This document shows positions 1-8,684 of a stretch of 64,000 bases of DNA, piece by piece. Every line of letters starts with the position of its first letter. Positions within the stretch are counted from its first letter, which is position 1. The translations under genes and the position numbers were made by a program. This stretch comes from UPXZ01 sp964568675 (lineage in GTDB: Bacteria > Bacteroidota > Bacteroidia > Bacteroidales > Paludibacteraceae): NCBI GenBank assembly GCA_964568675.1, contig CAZMQV010000007.1:1-64000 (forward strand). The letters run 5' to 3'. The notes beneath the pieces were generated by a model that was not told the DNA's origin, did not search any database, and was given only the letters and a program-made list of their open reading frames with translations.

Positions 1-1
1 C

Positions 2-3000
2 GTAAGCGTCAACAAAGTTCCATTTGTCGTAGAAGGTTACTCCGCTTGTACCCGATAGTCCGGAGCCTGTAAAGTTTCCGTTCTGTGGTTCGCTGTACTT
101 CTGAATCCAGGAGTATTTGAACGAGGTGAGCGCTTCGATACGTTCTACCGGCACGCCGAAGTGTTGCCAGCTATGCGATGATTGTAGCGGAGTGCCAATT
201 GTAGGACTGCCTGTCAGCGCGTCAGTCCAAGGTGTCGGATTCGCGATCTTCTGTCCTTGAGCAAATAGCTGCACGGTGCCATACACATCGAAGTTGCTAC
301 ATGCCGCGGTAGCGATAAACGTTCCGTTTGGCGTAGTATCATCGGTAGCTGCCTTGATTTGAATTTTGTTCACATCCGCCTCTGTTGCCGAACCGGTTAC
401 TGTACCTGTTACGGTGATGGAAGCGTTTGGAAGCACTACCAAAGCCTTGTCGGATGCGTTCGTCAGATCAAAGACTGTTTTGGGGTCGCCTACCGGCACA
501 TGCAAATCTTTTACCGCGGGATTGCCGTTGTTGTTAGCCGTTGTAGCAAACTCAACGGTTGTGTTTGGCAAAGGCAAACGACTGTCGGTCCAGTTAGTGG
601 TTTTATTCCAATCAGTATCCGTTGTTCCAATCCAAAAGTTTGGATTGGTGAATGGCAAGCTGGTCAGATAAAGCGTGGATGTATCTTCTACACCTTCGTC
701 GTTCTTCACCGTGTATGTTACCGAAACTGTTCCTGTGAAGTTTGGTTCGGGTACAAAGGTATATGTGCCATCGTTGTTGATGGTAATTGTTCCTTTGCCC
801 GACACATTGGTAGCAGTACCCGGAGTAAGTGTTACTACATTTCCAGCATTATCGGTGGTAGTGGCTGTGGTTACTTTCGGAGTCGTTCCCCCCCAAGTAT
901 CGTTATCTTTTACCGTACCGGTAATGGTCTGCCCTTGTGGCGCGGCTTTCGCGTCGTCGTTGGCTACAATTGTCGGTGTGGAAGTAGATGTTACCGTTAC
1001 GTTGATGGTACTGTTGGCTGTACCGCCTTTACCATCGCTGATGGCGTAAGTAAATGGAACTTCACCTTTGTAGGTTGCAGCGGCCGTGAATATCAATTCT
1101 CCATTGCTGTTTACACTTGCCTGTCCTGCCAACACGTTGCTGGCGTCATACACATTCTGAGGCGTGGTAGTCAATGTAAGCGCATTGCCACTACTATTAC
1201 GTCCTACGATAGAAGTTACACTTATCGCGTCACCATCGGGGTCGCTGTCGTTGGCAAGTGGTTTCATCGTTGTGCTCTGTCCTTGCTTTACCGTTCCGGT
1301 ATCGTGGTTGGCGATTGGCGGATTGTTGCCCGAAGTCAGTTTATCGGCTACGGTGATTTTCAGCTCGGCTTGGTCAGTTGAGCCTACAGCATTTCTCGCC
1401 GTGTATTCTATCGGGTCGATGGTACCGGTGAAACCTGCTTCCGGAGTAAAGGTATAAACTCCATTTTTATCCACAGTAATCTTCCCTGCATTAATTACCA
1501 CATTCCCGTTTTTATCTTTTCCGGATACGGTTATCGGACTGGTGGGTGCGCCATCTGTAGGAACATTGACAGTGGTGTTACCGATTTTTACGGTAGTTAC
1601 AGATAATCCACCCCCTGAATCGTTGGTCAATAAATTCCCCTTTACAGATACACCAGTCGGTGTTTGGTTGATATCGTCCGTTGCTTGGATATAGCATACA
1701 TTTTCAAGTACATTTTGCGAAGAACCCACTGTTTGTCCGCTTCCGTTGGTATAACCGGTCGGTGGAGTTGCAAAAGTTGGGATACCATTCGCATCAACGG
1801 TATTGCCAAGATTTTGGTTAGGGTTTTGCGTAGTGATAGTGCCCGTAGCTGTATGCAAATCAGTTGTGGTGAAATTAGCGCCTCCTTCAATAGCATCGGG
1901 ACAGCCGTCGCCATCGGAGTCTAAATCTAAATAGTTAGGGAAGCCGTCATTATCTGTATCACAAAAAAGACGTACCGCAAAACCAAATCCTTGTCTTCCG
2001 CCTCCAGCGCCAGATATGGAAAACTCAGCTTTAACCATCGGGGCATATCCACTGGTAGAAAAAGCAGCATTTACATTATCACTTTGTGTATTTAAGTAAG
2101 TTATAGTTTTCGTACCTTCACCTTGAATATTGGTTGAGCTTATGTTACCAGTTCCGGTTTTTTCAAAAAGTGTAAAATTACTTGCATTTGTTGTGTACGA
2201 TAAGTTTTCTTGACCAGAGTTAGTAGCTTCCGGATCAAACACTACTAATTCAATCGGATAACTAATCCCATCTTTCGTAGCAGTAACAAGAATATCAAGT
2301 TTATTGGTTGTAGTTGCATTATTTGACATGTATAACGCTTCCTTGAAGTTTACTCCTCCTACATTGTAGTATTTCCAGTACATCCACGCAGGACCACCTG
2401 ACCAAGTATTTACATCAGATCCAACCATCGTTGCAGATGTACTCGATGCGGTGAAATTAGTTATTTGAGCAGTATAAGTTACTCCATTATGAGTAACTGT
2501 ACGGGTTGCTGATGGATTTGAAGCATCTAAACTAACTCCAGACCAATCGAAGAACAGCAATTGTTTGGAATATAAAGGCGTAGTTGCCGGGTTAGTCGAA
2601 ACAGGGAATGAACCATTTGGGGCTATTGTTTGGTCGCAGTATTTTTCCTCACTATCCAAAATTCCATCGTTATCATTGTCCAAATCGATAAAATCATATA
2701 CTTCATCTCCATCAGAGTCTAAACAACTGGAGTGATTTGATGCATTTTTTGCATCACCTACACTCTGTCCCGATGTGTTGTCGTATCCTGTTGGTAGTGG
2801 TGAGAGTTGAGGGATACCGCTCGCGTTGACACATGTGGTGCCGCCACAAAGATTATAATTGGCTGTATTGGCATAAACACCAGTCGTTACTGAACCACCA
2901 GCCGGAACCAGCATCCCGAAGTCAATAGCGGCTCCTCCTTCCAATGCATCCGGACAGCCGTCGTTGTCCGAGTCACTGTCATAAGCATCTGGATAACCAT

Positions 3001-4090
3001 CCAAATCGGTGTCGAAATTATCATTAACACCATCGTTATTGCTATCTACAAATCCTGGTATGTTAGGGTCTGAGTAATTCAAAGTTCCATCACTGTCATG
3101 GTCTCCGTCTGGAGAGTAGCCTCCATGTCCTTCGTTTACATCAAGGATACCATCGTTGTCATCGTCCAGATCCACCATGTCGTTTACACCATCACCATCC
3201 CAGTCCAATAAATCGGGAATCATTTCGCAACCGAAACCATCATTACTACCACTGGGATCTGCTGTGAAAACTCGGTAAAAAGATACGTTGTTTACAAAGT
3301 TTGACTCAATATCGTTAATTCTAAATATTTCTCCACTTCCGTTGTTGAAAGCATAAAAATTGCCTTTGATATCTTGCCATGTAGCTCCCCAACCGTTATT
3401 CATGATAGGAGCAGAACTTAAATGTCCTGACGGTGTTGAGCTTATAGTTGATACAGTACCTGTTGACGTATTTACTCTGGTTATTGTAGCGGGACTTGAA
3501 TTATTAACACCATATACATGATTTCCTATTAAGGAAAAATCGTTAGCTGATACACTGGCATTTAACGTAATTTGTTTATGCGGTAATGCTGTTACATTGA
3601 TGTTGATTCTTGTGGAAGGGGTGGCAAATGTAAGATTCGTTACATCGATCATGGTTAGTACAGTTCCTGCAATAAAACCCACATGATTTCCCTGAGCAAA
3701 TAATGTCTGATTGAAATTAGTAGTTCCATTAATTTCAATTTCTCCAATTTTTGTAAAATTGTTAGCGGGGTCAAATACATATAATACTTTATCAAGCCCC
3801 GAAGTTCTTGGGCTGGAATACACTTTTTGTGTAATGTAATTGTAAGCAGAGTTGTTTGAACTTTGGTTTGTTACATTTGGTAACTCGCCAATCTTTACGA
3901 AGGATTTGGTGAACTGATTAAATTTTTTAATCTCAGTTATTGAGTTAATTCCAAAAGTCTGATAAAGTGTATTTATGGGTCCACAGATGGCGCCAATAGA
4001 CTGTGCTTGGAGTCCATAAGATAGCATCGAAAAAAGTAACGACACGAGTATCGTTTTTCTTGTAAACAATATGGATGACTTCAATTTCAT
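2..4090 (-). CDS. Very large secreted surface protein with calcium-binding (TSP3-like) repeats; 3' end outside the window
   Basis: The reading frame starts at the ATG at 4090-4088 and stays open to the window edge, giving at least 1,363 residues without the C-terminus. Residues 1-31 form a signal peptide (MKLKSSILFTRKT... ending LQAQS). About residues 30-280 read like the beta-propeller domain seen before such repeats. Aspartate-rich loops of the DxDxDGxxD type, as in thrombospondin type 3 repeats, occur in three blocks (plus-strand 3215-2930, 2740-2640 and 1970-1880), for example DWDGDGVND and DLDSDGDGCPDAIEGG. Between and after them lie beta-rich Ig/cadherin-like modules with Gly-Thr-Val and NDSDPDGD motifs (about 1640-680). 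Such proteins in Bacteroidota are usually T9SS-exported adhesins, but the sorting domain would be off-window, so that is inference. No catalytic motif is seen. It was found by reading the strand directly because the frame has no stop inside the window. Confidence 0.9.
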   Translation of the reverse strand, partial: MKLKSSILFTRKTILVSLLFSMLSYGLQAQSIGAICGPINTLYQTFGINSITEIKKFNQFTKSFVKIGELPNVTNQSSNNSAYNYITQKVYSSPRTSGLDKVLYVFDPANNFTKIGEIEINGTTNFNQTLFAQGNHVGFIAGTVLTMIDVTNLTFATPSTRININVTALPHKQITLNASVSANDFSLIGNHVYGVNNSSPATITRVNTSTGTVSTISSTPSGHLSSAPIMNNGWGATWQDIKGNFYAFNNGSGEIFRINDIESNFVNNVSFYRVFTADPSGSNDGFGCEMIPDLLDWDGDGVNDMVDLDDDNDGILDVNEGHGGYSPDGDHDSDGTLNYSDPNIPGFVDSNNDGVNDNFDTDLDGYPDAYDSDSDNDGCPDALEGGAAIDFGMLVPAGGSVTTGVYANTANYNLCGGTTCVNASGIPQLSPLPTGYDNTSGQSVGDAKNASNHSSCLDSDGDEVYDFIDLDNDNDGILDSEEKYCDQTIAPNGSFPVSTNPATTPLYSKQLLFFDWSGVSLDASNPSATRTVTHNGVTYTAQITNFTASSTSATMVGSDVNTWSGGPAWMYWKYYNVGGVNFKEALYMSNNATTTNKLDILVTATKDGISYPIELVVFDPEATNSGQENLSYTTNASNFTLFEKTGTGNISSTNIQGEGTKTITYLNTQSDNVNAAFSTSGYAPMVKAEFSISGAGGGRQGFGFAVRLFCDTDNDGFPNYLDLDSDGDGCPDAIEGGANFTTTDLHTATGTITTQNPNQNLGNTVDANGIPTFATPPTGYTNGSGQTVGSSQNVLENVCYIQATDDINQTPTGVSVKGNLLTNDSGGGLSVTTVKIGNTTVNVPTDGAPTSPITVSGKDKNGNVVINAGKITVDKNGVYTFTPEAGFTGTIDPIEYTARNAVGSTDQAELKITVADKLTSGNNPPIANHDTGTVKQGQSTTMKPLANDSDPDGDAISVTSIVGRNSSGNALTLTTTPQNVYDASNVLAGQASVNSNGELIFTAAATYKGEVPFTYAISDGKGGTANSTINVTVTSTSTPTIVANDDAKAAPQGQTITGTVKDNDTWGGTTPKVTTATTTDNAGNVVTLTPGTATNVSGKGTITINNDGTYTFVPEPNFTGTVSVTYTVKNDEGVEDTSTLYLTSLPFTNPNFWIGTTDTDWNKTTNWTDSRLPLPNTTVEFATTANNNGNPAVKDLHVPVGDPKTVFDLTNASDKALVVLPNASITVTGTVTGSATEADVNKIQIKAATDDTTPNGTFIATAACSNFDVYGTVQLFAQGQKIANPTPWTDALTGSPTIGTPLQSSHSWQHFGVPVERIEALTSFKYSWIQKYSEPQNGNFTGSGLSGTSGVTFYDKWNFVDAY

Positions 4091-4918
4091 AGTTTTAATT
4101 TCTAATTTAATTATTTGATCTCAATTTTAATTATATTGCGTTTAATAAAAAATAAGACTTAAGTAAAAAAAATAGACTGCTTCTTCCTCCAAAATTTCCC
4201 ATCAAGGAAATCGAGTTACAAAATCTGAAAGTTCCCTCAATATTGAATTGTATTAATTCAGGTTTCCTACCCCTTAATAAAATATATTCAGGGATGAAAA
4301 TAGTATAAGAGAAATGATGTGGTTTAGGGGTAATTTGATATCTTTGAGGTAGTTAAATGCAATTGTAACAAAACTTAATCCTCACTTGTGAATGCAAAAA
4401 TAAACAAATAATCCGAATTGACCGACATTTTAATTGATAAAATTAAATATGATGAAGGTTTTTTTGTTTTACTTTTCGTTTCAATGTGGGCGTGCTGCTT
4501 AAATCCTTTTCTTCACTAATAGAATAGGGCTTTTCACCGATGATCATCATCATAAAAATACTTCTCATCCGTCATGGAGGATTTATCATTTATGCTGAAT
4601 AATAAACAAGTACAAGAATAATTGATGAGAACACGCTTTATTGCACGCGAAGCAATTCGCACATCGACTATCGAAAAAATACTGCTACGATTTATACTGC
4701 AATTTACTCGAAAAAGCTTGTCCGGGCAGAATGCGTAAGGATGAAGTCGATGTATAGAAAAGCAAGATGAACATTGACCGGATCAAATGGGCAGTGTTGT
4801 GTGGTATGTCCTCATCCTACGTTTTGATGGAAAGTTCGGTTGCACGCGTTAATGTTATCATAGAACTACGAAGACGGAAACCAGATGATAGAGGGTGAGA
4901 AACTTGAGGTAGTAGTAA
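4091..4918. other. Long intergenic region, mostly no recognisable content
   Basis: This gap lies between the start of the large surface protein and the pckA terminator. The part to about 4480 is AT-rich and probably holds the leader of the surface protein; a TAnnTTTG-like box (TATTTTTG on the minus strand, 4402-4395) has no good -33 partner. From about 4620 to 4910 base composition becomes more balanced and short open frames appear on the plus strand (ATGs at 4626 and about 4771), but I recognise no product. It could be a decayed gene or mobile element. Confidence 0.4.
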
Positions 4919-4920
4919 GA

Positions 4921-4957
4921 AAAATCCCGACTCTATTCAGAATCGGGATTTTTTTAT
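4921..4957 (-). terminator. Intrinsic terminator of pckA
   Basis: A perfect 10-base stem, AAAATCCCGA (4921-4930) with TCGGGATTTT (4943-4952), encloses a 12-base loop. It lies just past the pckA stop codon on the minus strand. T/A runs on both sides mean it could act in both directions. Confidence 0.85.
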
Positions 4958-4975
4958 TATAAATTAGAATTTTGA

Positions 4976-6571
4976 TTACAATTGAGGACCAGAAGGTATC
5001 AATGCTTTAGCGGCGTCGTTGTCGCAATACTGTTCGAAATTTTTGATGTATTTAGCGGCAAGCGATTTAGCTTTTGTTTCCCATTCAGTAACGTCGGCAT
5101 ACGTATCGCGTGGGTCAAGAATGTCGGTGTCAACATTGTTCAAAGCAGTAGGAGCTACCAGGTTCAATACTGGAATGTGTTTCGTAGGTGCATTTTCGAT
5201 AGAGCCATCAATGATAGCGTCGATGATAGCACGTGTATTTTTCAACGAAATACGTTTGCCGGTACCATTCCATCCGGTATTTACCAAATAAACTTTTGCA
5301 TTGTGTTCGTGAGCTTTACCAATCAAAGTTTTAGCATACATGGTTGGGTGCAAAGTCAGGAATGCTTCGCCAAAAGCAGGTGAGAATGAAGGAACCGGTT
5401 CAGTAATACCGCGTTCTGTTCCTGCCAATTTGGAAGTAAATCCTGAAAGGAAGTGGTATTGAGCTGAATTTTCATCCAAAATAGATACCGGAGGCAACAC
5501 GCCAAATGCGTCAGCCGACAAGTAAATAATTTTTGAAGCGTGTCCTGCGCGCGAAGGAGCTACAATTTTATTGATATGGTAGATTGGATAAGAAACACGA
5601 GTGTTTTCAGTTTTTGATGCAGCTGCTGTGTAATCAGGAGTGCCATCAGCAAGAACTGTTACATTTTCAAGCAAAGCATCTCTGCGGATTGCTCTCCAGA
5701 TATCCGGTTCTTTATCTTTCTCAAGATCAATTACTTTAGCATAGCAACCACCTTCGTAGTTGAACACACCGTGGTCGTCCCATCCGTGTTCGTCATCACC
5801 AATAAGGTAACGTTTTGGGTCGGCTGACAAAGTAGTTTTACCTGTACCTGACAAACCGAAGAAGATAGCAACATCACCTTCAGCACCTACGTTAGCAGAG
5901 CAGTGCATCGAAGCGATACCACGCAATGGCAAATAATAGTTCATCAAAGCAAAGATACCTTTTTTCATTTCACCACCATACCAAGTACCGCCGATAACCT
6001 GCATTTTGCGGGTAAGGTCAAACAAAGTAAATACTTCTGAGTTCAATCCTTGCTCTTTCCAGTTAGGGTTTGTAGTTTTCGAACCGTTCAAGCAAACAAA
6101 ATCAGGTTCGCCATAGTTAGCCAATTCGAAGTGAGAAGGACGGATAAACATGTTGGTAACAAAGTGAGCTTGCCATGCAACTTCAACAATGAAGCGTACT
6201 TTCATACGGGTATCTTCGTTTGTTCCACAGAAAGTATCAACAACATAAAGTTTTTTTGCTGTAGAAAGTTGTTTGGTAACAAGATCTTTACAGTGGTCAA
6301 ATACTTCAGGAGTTGTTGGGCGGTTGATTGTACCATCCCACCACATTGTATCGCGGGTAGTGTCGTCCAATACGATGAATTTGTCCTTAGGAGAACGACC
6401 GGTAAATTTACCGGTATCAACTGCTACCGCGCCGGTAGATGTCAACACTCCTTTTTCAAAACCTTCATTAGCGGGATCTACTTCCGCTTGAAACAACTCT
6501 TCGTAAGTTGGATTGTGTAGAATTTCGATGTTACCCGAAATGCCATACTTGCTTAAATCTAAATTTGCCAT
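4976..6571 (-). CDS. pckA: Phosphoenolpyruvate carboxykinase (ATP)
   Basis: Cytoplasmic enzyme that interconverts oxaloacetate + ATP with PEP + CO2 + ADP; in fermentative Bacteroidota it usually works in the CO2-fixing direction toward succinate and propionate (family knowledge). The start was placed at the ATG at 6571-6569, giving MANLDLSKYG, the usual N-terminus; the frame is open 21 codons further upstream but those residues are unlike the family. Over 531 residues I see GRSPKDKFIV (about 58-67), the kinase-1a P-loop GLSGTGKTTL (239-248) and the metal-binding kinase-2 motif GDDEHGWDD (258-266). Length is normal for the ATP-type enzyme. It is monocistronic, with its own promoter and terminator. 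Confidence 0.97.
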   Translation of the reverse strand: MANLDLSKYGISGNIEILHNPTYEELFQAEVDPANEGFEKGVLTSTGAVAVDTGKFTGRSPKDKFIVLDDTTRDTMWWDGTINRPTTPEVFDHCKDLVTKQLSTAKKLYVVDTFCGTNEDTRMKVRFIVEVAWQAHFVTNMFIRPSHFELANYGEPDFVCLNGSKTTNPNWKEQGLNSEVFTLFDLTRKMQVIGGTWYGGEMKKGIFALMNYYLPLRGIASMHCSANVGAEGDVAIFFGLSGTGKTTLSADPKRYLIGDDEHGWDDHGVFNYEGGCYAKVIDLEKDKEPDIWRAIRRDALLENVTVLADGTPDYTAAASKTENTRVSYPIYHINKIVAPSRAGHASKIIYLSADAFGVLPPVSILDENSAQYHFLSGFTSKLAGTERGITEPVPSFSPAFGEAFLTLHPTMYAKTLIGKAHEHNAKVYLVNTGWNGTGKRISLKNTRAIIDAIIDGSIENAPTKHIPVLNLVAPTALNNVDTDILDPRDTYADVTEWETKAKSLAAKYIKNFEQYCDNDAAKALIPSGPQL

Positions 6572-6633
6572 TTGATAAAATTTAAAAAAGTGATTTATTT
6601 TATTTTCTCTATTCTTCCTTATTTTTTCGAGCA

Positions 6634-6662
6634 CAAAATTACTACTTTATTTTGATTCCAAG
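6634..6662 (-). promoter_or_regulatory. Candidate promoter of pckA
   Basis: On the minus strand TAATTTTG (6641-6634) matches the Bacteroidota -7 box TAnnTTTG, about 60 bases before the chosen pckA start. The -33 element is weak (CTTG at 6662-6659). Confidence 0.45.
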
Positions 6663-6918
6663 AAACAATTAAAGAAAAAATTCTCTAATTAATTGAATTT
6701 AATTTATTCATCCATGCTTCTTATCTTTTTACAAACAGAATAAAGCAGAATCGAGTTCATATTTTTAGATTAATTTTAATTCGATACTTCAAAAACAGAT
6801 AAAAACATTAAAATTTGCCCAACTGCATCAAAGAAATTCATTTGGCACGGAAATTGATTTTACACAAATACAAACATTTAATATTTAATTTGTCGAACTT
6901 AATAAAACTTTCAAAGCT
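6663..6918. other. AT-rich divergent intergenic region
   Basis: Together with the adjacent pckA leader this makes a gap of about 350 bases between divergent genes. Apart from the pckA promoter I see no repeat, RNA or small gene. The promoter of the downstream Ser/Arg-rich protein must lie here, but no exact TAnnTTTG box stands out (closest TTAATTTG near 6889). Confidence 0.4.
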
Positions 6919-8583
6919 ATGAAAACAAGAATAAAAAGCATGATGGCACTCGTAGTATCAGCCATGGCATTGACCGCATGCACCACTTATGCTCAATCAT
7001 ACGGCTACGACGAATATGATTATGGTAGAAGCAACAGCAATCGCTATTCCAACCGGAATGTAACTGTTCAGGCTGAAAACTCCGACATCAGCTATAATTT
7101 GGATTTACGTGCGGTTGCCAATGTTTTTGCCGACGCGCGCAATCTGGAGGAATTTGAGCGTAGAATCAATGACTACGAACTCGGAATCAACAACCTCGAC
7201 CTGAATAACGACGGCCAAGTGGATTATCTTCGAGTTATTGAAACTTCCAAAGGAAAAACTCACTTAGTGGTGATTCAGGCAGTTGTCGGATATGACTATT
7301 TCCAAGATGTGGCTTCCATCGTGGTCGAACGTCGGGGTAGTAGCAGAAACTACGTGCAGGTAATTGGCGACCCGTATATTTATGGACCATACTACATTAT
7401 TGAACCAGTTTATGTATATACCCCCACTATTTTCTCATTCTTTTGGGGTAGCTACTACACTCCATGGCGTTCGCCTTACTATTGGGGTTATTACCCGGGC
7501 TATTGGCATCATTGGCACCCACATCCAATGAATGTTTACATATCGAATGTGAATATATTTTGCAATAAATACAAACACTCGTATCACTATTCCAACAGCA
7601 TTCGAAGCAACAACTACAATTCATTGCATCAAAGCGTAAGTAGAAGTGATTATCAGCGCGCTAATCCCGACCGTTCATTTGCAAGTAGAAATTCATCGCG
7701 CGCCAACATCTCCAACCGAAGAGATATGGATACCTACAATAGATCGAATAGCACGGCAAGAGGTGGAAGCAGAGAGCTGAATAGCTCTACAGGCAGAGCC
7801 AACAGTAGCACGCGTTCAAACGAAAATAACAATTCACGTGAAAATGTGGGTACAAGAGGCGGAAATAACAATTCGACAAGAGCTAACAGCACGGTAAGAG
7901 GAAACGAACAAAGTGCAACACGCGGAAATAGCAATGTTCGTGGAAATGAACAAAATGCATCGAGAGACAATTCTAACGTGAGAGGCAACGAGCAAAACTC
8001 CGTAAGAAGCAATAGTAGTGTTCGAAACGGGAATGACAATGGAGTGAGAACAAATTCAAATTCTTCGTCAAACCCGGTGAGAAGTTCGGGCAATGTAAGA
8101 AGCAACGAACAATGGAATAGAGTACGCGAAAATAGCAATAACACTGTTCGCCAGTCGCAAAGCTCAAGTCGTGACAACAATGCTGCCGTTCGCTCCGGTT
8201 CAGCCACTACAAACAGTAGCTCGACAAGAAGTAGCGGCTCCTATTCTGCTCCCGAAAGAGGTAATAGCAGGGAAAATAGCTACAGTACTCCAAGCAGAAA
8301 CTCCGGTAGTAGTAACTCTGTTAGCTCTCCATCGCGAAGCAGCAGAAGTGAATCCTCCGGTAGTAGCTACTCCACTCCAAGCAGAAGCTCTTCTTCAAGT
8401 AGTGGCTCATATTCCACTCCAAGCAGAAGTTCGTCATCGTCAAGTGGCTCTTATTCTACCCCAAGTAGAAGCTCGTCGTCGTCAAGCAGTGGTTCGTATT
8501 CTACTCCGAGTAGAAGTTCAGGTGGCAATTCAGGTGGAAGTTCATCGGGGCGTAGCGAATCATCGGGTAGGGGAGGTAGATAG
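6919..8583 (+). CDS. Ser/Asn/Arg-rich low-complexity envelope protein
   Basis: A 554-residue protein of unknown function. The N-terminus has a signal sequence with a lipobox-like LTAC (residues 18-21), so it may be an outer-membrane lipoprotein; the later TTYAQ could instead be a signal peptidase I site. About residues 50-160 look folded, with a DLNNDGQVDYLRV stretch, an EF-hand-like loop (residues 93-105). Residues 160-210 are Tyr/Trp/Pro-rich (YYWGYYPGYWHHWHPHP). From about 240 onward it is repeats: Asn/Arg units (VRGNEQ, SNVRGNEQN) followed by SSSGSYSTPSRS-type units. The repeats suggest an extended, positively charged wall- or polysaccharide-contacting tail; this is inference. It is followed by a strong bidirectional terminator. 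Confidence 0.75.
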   Translation: MKTRIKSMMALVVSAMALTACTTYAQSYGYDEYDYGRSNSNRYSNRNVTVQAENSDISYNLDLRAVANVFADARNLEEFERRINDYELGINNLDLNNDGQVDYLRVIETSKGKTHLVVIQAVVGYDYFQDVASIVVERRGSSRNYVQVIGDPYIYGPYYIIEPVYVYTPTIFSFFWGSYYTPWRSPYYWGYYPGYWHHWHPHPMNVYISNVNIFCNKYKHSYHYSNSIRSNNYNSLHQSVSRSDYQRANPDRSFASRNSSRANISNRRDMDTYNRSNSTARGGSRELNSSTGRANSSTRSNENNNSRENVGTRGGNNNSTRANSTVRGNEQSATRGNSNVRGNEQNASRDNSNVRGNEQNSVRSNSSVRNGNDNGVRTNSNSSSNPVRSSGNVRSNEQWNRVRENSNNTVRQSQSSSRDNNAAVRSGSATTNSSSTRSSGSYSAPERGNSRENSYSTPSRNSGSSNSVSSPSRSSRSESSGSSYSTPSRSSSSSSGSYSTPSRSSSSSSGSYSTPSRSSSSSSSGSYSTPSRSSGGNSGGSSSGRSESSGRGGR

Positions 8584-8631
8584 AATTAATAATACAGATT
8601 TTATCTGGAATTTTGAATTAGTTTGATTGTA

Positions 8632-8672
8632 AAAAAAACAGCGAAATGAAATTTTCATTCCGCTGTTTTTTT
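8632..8672. terminator. Bidirectional intrinsic terminator
   Basis: Inverted repeat AAACAGCGAAATGAAA / TTTTCATTCCGCTGTTT with one mismatch and A/T runs on both sides. It sits between convergent genes (Ser/Arg-rich protein on plus, dipeptidase on minus) and can end both transcripts. Confidence 0.85.
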
Positions 8673-8684
8673 CATTCGTAGGGC

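Noticed and set aside
359..1381. 340-residue plus-strand reading frame
   Set aside because: It is antisense to the continuous minus-strand surface-protein frame, which has clear calcium-binding repeats; composition (Cys- and Arg-rich) is that of a shadow frame.
8171..8626. 151-residue plus-strand protein
   Set aside because: Shadow frame across the Ser/Arg repeats of the 6919-8583 gene.
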